DNA of 64,000 nucleotides from Candidatus Manganitrophus morganii (GTDB lineage Bacteria; Nitrospirota; Nitrospiria; SBBL01; Manganitrophaceae): NCBI GenBank assembly GCA_021651055.1, contig JAJHOH010000001.1, positions 3,972,001 to 4,036,000 of the forward strand, read 5' to 3'. Shown piece by piece: positions 61,495 to 64,000 of this stretch (position 1 is its first letter; each line of letters starts with the position of its first letter). The notes under the pieces were generated by a model. It saw only the letters and a program-made list of their open reading frames with translations, ran no database searches and was not told where the DNA came from. The position numbers and the translations under genes were made by a program.

Positions 61495-63078
61495 ATGAGT
61501 GACGAAATCGCAGAGTGGGTTGGAATCGGGTCGACGCCGATTCGCTCCGACGCCCCTTCGGGGGATTCGGCCAAATATGATCCGCTCTTTGAGAAGCTTC
61601 AGGCGGAGATCGGAAAACTGGAGGCGCTTTCCGGCGGCCCGGTCCAATGGAAAGAGGTGATCGGATCCGGTCGGGAGATTTTGGAAAAGAAATCGAAGGA
61701 TCTCCTGGTGGCCAGCTACGTCTCCGTCGGACTGCTTGAGCAACGGGGATACGCCGGTCTTTTGGCGGGGCTCTCCTGCATGGAGGGGATGGTCGAAGCG
61801 TTCTGGGAGACCCTTTATCCGGAGACGAAGCGGATGCGGGCGCGGATCAACGCGCTGATCTGGCTTTCCGAAAAAGGGGGCGTGGCGGTCGGGCGGAAGA
61901 AACCGGTTCCCGGCGAGGGAAAAGAGGTTCGCGCCTGCAGCGAGAAAATCGACGCTCTTGAGAAATATTTCGGCGAGAAACTCGCAAACGATTCTCCGGG
62001 GCTTGGCGATCTGCGCCGCGCCGTCGACCAGTGGGCCAGGGAGGTCGAGAGCGCCGAAGCGGCCACGGCCCGGACCGAATCGCCAGCGCCAAGCGCCTCG
62101 ACGCCGGCAGAGGCGGCCGGACCGGCGATCTCTTCCGGCAAGATAGAGTCGATTGAAGAGGCCGAGCGGGCCTTCGGCGAAGCGGGCGACGTGATCCGCC
62201 GTGCCGCCGACGTCGTCCGAGGCCAGCAGCCGACGAACCCATGGCCCTACCAGATCATGCGCGCGCTGACCTGGTCGCGGTTCGACGGGCTTCCGGCTCA
62301 TACCGATTGGGAGACCCGCATTCCGGCCCCCCCTTCCCATCTGGTGGAGAGTGGGCGCCTGCTGGTGGAGCAAAGAGGGTGGAAGGATCTGGTGGATCAG
62401 GTCGAAGCGCAACTTCCGGAAAATCCGTTTTGGCTCGACCTACAGCGCCTCAGCGCGCTGGCCCTTTCCAATCTCGGTTCTTCTTATGCCGGAATCAAAG
62501 GCGCCGTGTTGGGTGAGGTTCGGATCTTGCTGCAGCGGCTTCCCGATCTGCCGAGATGCCGTTTCGCCGACGGGACCCCCTTTGCCGACGATGAGACGCA
62601 GCAGTGGATTGAGAAAGAGGTCCTCTCCGGAGGAAATGGCGCTTCGACCGGCGCCGGGGAGGGAGGCGCCGCAGACGCGCGGATTGCAGAGACGCGGGCG
62701 CAGGCCAATCAACTTCTCGGACAGGGAGAGGCGAAGGGGGCGGTCGCTCTTTTTCAAGGAAGAATCAATGGGGCCGCGTCGCGGCGCGAGCGGTTTCTAT
62801 TGCAGCTGGAGTTGGCCCAGCTTTGTCTGGATGCCGGGCATCCGAAGGTGGCCCTCTCTCAACTCGATGTGCTTCAACGGGAGATCGACCGTTTTTCCTT
62901 GGAAGAGTGGGAGCCGGCATTGAGTCTGGAAGTGCTTCGGGCCTCCTGGCGCGTGTTGAGCCGGTTGTCCCGGGATTCCGATCCGGGATCGCCCGAGTGG
63001 GCCGGACGGGCGGAGGCGATTTACGGAAGGATCAGCCGGCTCGATCCGGTCTCGGCGTTGGAGTTGGATAGGAAATAA
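61495..63078 (+). CDS. tssA: T6SS protein TssA (ImpA-type, long form)
   Basis: The 527-residue protein primes and caps tail polymerisation. The N-terminal ImpA-like domain (about 25-135) has DPLFEKLQAEIGKLEALSGGPVQWKEV and EAFWETLYPETKRMRARINAL; after an Ala/Ser/Thr-rich linker the C-terminal region (about 240-520) has NPWPYQIMRALTW and the ALFQGRINGAASRRERFLLQLELAQL repeat-like helices. The ATG at 61495 follows GGAG; the longer frame starts in a palindromic element. It belongs to the long TssA class with a VasJ-like C-terminus. Confidence 0.9.
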   Translation: MSDEIAEWVGIGSTPIRSDAPSGDSAKYDPLFEKLQAEIGKLEALSGGPVQWKEVIGSGREILEKKSKDLLVASYVSVGLLEQRGYAGLLAGLSCMEGMVEAFWETLYPETKRMRARINALIWLSEKGGVAVGRKKPVPGEGKEVRACSEKIDALEKYFGEKLANDSPGLGDLRRAVDQWAREVESAEAATARTESPAPSASTPAEAAGPAISSGKIESIEEAERAFGEAGDVIRRAADVVRGQQPTNPWPYQIMRALTWSRFDGLPAHTDWETRIPAPPSHLVESGRLLVEQRGWKDLVDQVEAQLPENPFWLDLQRLSALALSNLGSSYAGIKGAVLGEVRILLQRLPDLPRCRFADGTPFADDETQQWIEKEVLSGGNGASTGAGEGGAADARIAETRAQANQLLGQGEAKGAVALFQGRINGAASRRERFLLQLELAQLCLDAGHPKVALSQLDVLQREIDRFSLEEWEPALSLEVLRASWRVLSRLSRDSDPGSPEWAGRAEAIYGRISRLDPVSALELDRK

Positions 63079-63112
63079 AAATTTTGGTATTCATTCAAAA
63101 AGGAGAAAACCA

Positions 63113-63598
63113 ATGGCAAAAGAATCATCCGTAGCACCGAAGGAACGGGTCAATATCGTCTACAAACCGGCCACGGGGGGGGCGCAGGCGGAAGTCGAGC
63201 TTCCCTTGAAGATGCTCATGATGGGGGATTATACGCTGCGGTCCGACGAGACGGCTCTCGAAGACCGGAAGCCGATCAACATCGATAAAGATAATTTCGA
63301 AGAGGTGATGCGGAACCAAGAGCTGAAGATTTCTTTGAATGTCGCGAACAAGCTCTCCGGAAAAGAAGGGGAAGAGCTTCCGGTCAACCTGAAATTCGAG
63401 AAGATGAAGGATTTCGGTCCCGAATCGGTGGTGGAGCAGGTCCCCGAGCTCAACAAACTTCTTCAGCTTCGAACCGCGCTCCAGGCGCTCAAAGGACCGT
63501 TGGGGAACATCCCGGCTTTTCGAAAGAAGATCGAAGGCCTCATCTCCGATGTGGCGGCCCGAGAAAAATTGCTTAAAGAATTGGGCGGGGACAAATAA
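63113..63598 (+). CDS. tssB: T6SS sheath protein TssB
   Basis: The small sheath subunit (VipA/ImpB). The 161-residue protein has the expected RVNIVYKPATGGAQAEVELP start, MLMMGDYTLRSDE, KDNFEEVMRNQELKISLNVAN and FRKKIEGLISD near the end. An AAAGGAG site precedes the ATG. It forms heterodimers with TssC, which starts 94 bases later. Confidence 0.96.
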   Translation: MAKESSVAPKERVNIVYKPATGGAQAEVELPLKMLMMGDYTLRSDETALEDRKPINIDKDNFEEVMRNQELKISLNVANKLSGKEGEELPVNLKFEKMKDFGPESVVEQVPELNKLLQLRTALQALKGPLGNIPAFRKKIEGLISDVAAREKLLKELGGDK

Positions 63599-63644
63599 GC
63601 TTTCAGCGTTCAGCAATCAGCTCAAGAAATATTTTGCTGAAAGC
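63599..63644. repeat. Short inverted repeat between tssB and tssC
   Basis: GCTTTCAGC (63599-63607) and GCTGAAAGC (63636-63644) are perfect nine-base arms; neighbouring words CAGCAATCAGC and GCTGATGGCTGATCGC continue the symmetry loosely to about 63665. The wording resembles another widespread class of intergenic repeats. Confidence 0.65.
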
Positions 63645-63692
63645 GGACGGCTGATGGCTGATCGCTTTCTTAATCAATAAGGAGACAAGAAC

Positions 63693-64000
63693 ATGGCGGA
63701 ACAAACAGAAGAGAAGCAGGCGGGGGCGGTTGAAACAGCCGAGGGAGAGACCTCTCTGCTCGACACCATCCTGCAGGAAACGAAATTAAAACCCTCCGAG
63801 GAGGGATACTCGATCGCAAAGCGCGGCGTGGAAGCGTTTATCGCCGAGCTTCTGACCCCCGATCGAAAAGGGGCGAAGGTCCACCAGACGGTCATCAACG
63901 ATATGATCGCCGAGATCGACCGGAAGCTGTCGTCCCAGGTGGATGCCATCATGCATCACCCGACCTTCCAGAAGATCGAATCGGCCTGGCGGGGGCTGAA
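63693..64000 (+). CDS. tssC: T6SS sheath protein TssC (partial)
   Basis: The large sheath subunit (VipB/ImpC), cut by the window end after about 102 residues. Visible are the acidic N-terminus, TSLLDTILQETKLKPSEEGY, a helix EAFIAELLTPDRKGAKVH, and MIAEIDRKLSSQVDAIMHHPTFQKIESAWRGL, the classic conserved region of TssC. AAGGAGA precedes the ATG. Confidence 0.95.
   Translation, partial: MAEQTEEKQAGAVETAEGETSLLDTILQETKLKPSEEGYSIAKRGVEAFIAELLTPDRKGAKVHQTVINDMIAEIDRKLSSQVDAIMHHPTFQKIESAWRGL

Noticed and set aside
51639-64000. Complete T6SS
   Set aside because: hcp, vgrG, clpV, tssE, tssF and tssG are not in the window; the operon runs off the end, so completeness and effectors cannot be judged.

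Overview
The window is a GC-rich (about 60%) chromosomal stretch from a Gram-negative bacterium. Signal peptides, lipoboxes, many outer-membrane beta-barrels, an Mla-type lipid transporter and a type VI secretion system (T6SS) all point to a double membrane. The carB-greA order, the many GTG/TTG starts and the style of the dispersed palindromes would fit Nitrospirota or a related deep lineage, but this is an impression: no rRNA or other phylogenetic marker is present. I saw no tRNA, rRNA, CRISPR array, transposase or phage gene.

Layout. 0-7.3 kb: the end of a toxin-antitoxin pair, then housekeeping genes (carB, greA, a SAM hydrolase of the DUF62 family, a small membrane protein) and a convergent soluble hybrid histidine kinase. 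7.3-24.5 kb: an amino-acid decarboxylation/deamidation island. It holds a sensor-less histidine kinase, a broken glucose-dehydrogenase gene, a beta-barrel channel, a 938-residue Orn/Lys/Arg-type decarboxylase, two AspT-family exchangers, aspartate 4-decarboxylase, a secreted asparaginase, a secreted glutaminase, a DcaP-like porin and a MarC protein. Three imperfect copies of a ~200-bp promoter-bearing repeat precede three of its transcription units. 24.6-39.7 kb: an alpha-glucan or glucoside block (GH15, amylo-alpha-1,6-glucosidase, GH13 and GH63-like enzymes) mixed with lipoproteins, a BASS-like carrier, an MscS channel and beta-barrels. 39.7-44.9 kb: a sugar porter, a YiaW/YiaV-like pair and a NodT-type outer-membrane factor. 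44.9-48.5 kb: an MlaE-MlaF-MlaD-lipoprotein transporter. 48.6-51.3 kb: threonine dehydratase, a membrane HExxH protein, a PilZ protein and a lone TrkA-C protein. 51.6-64 kb: a T6SS operon (pseudokinase, FHA, TssJ, TssK, TssL, TssM, TagF, TssA, TssB, TssC), cut by the window end.

How the genes may work together. The most interesting part is 7.5-24.5 kb. Outside the inner membrane, asparaginase and glutaminase would release ammonia and yield Asp and Glu. AspT would bring Asp in, AspD would decarboxylate it to Ala while using a proton, and AspT would export Ala. This is a combined acid-neutralising and proton-motive-force cycle, fed through porins. The large basic-amino-acid-type decarboxylase sits directly upstream of an AspT exchanger rather than an AdiC/CadB-type one. 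The leader sequences show repeated local duplication and decay (promoter repeats, a 3' gene remnant, duplicated ribosome-binding leaders, a deleted dehydrogenase). The T6SS appears to pair a degenerate kinase-like protein with an FHA protein and TagF. Several short palindromic elements lie between T6SS genes, inside the presumed operon.
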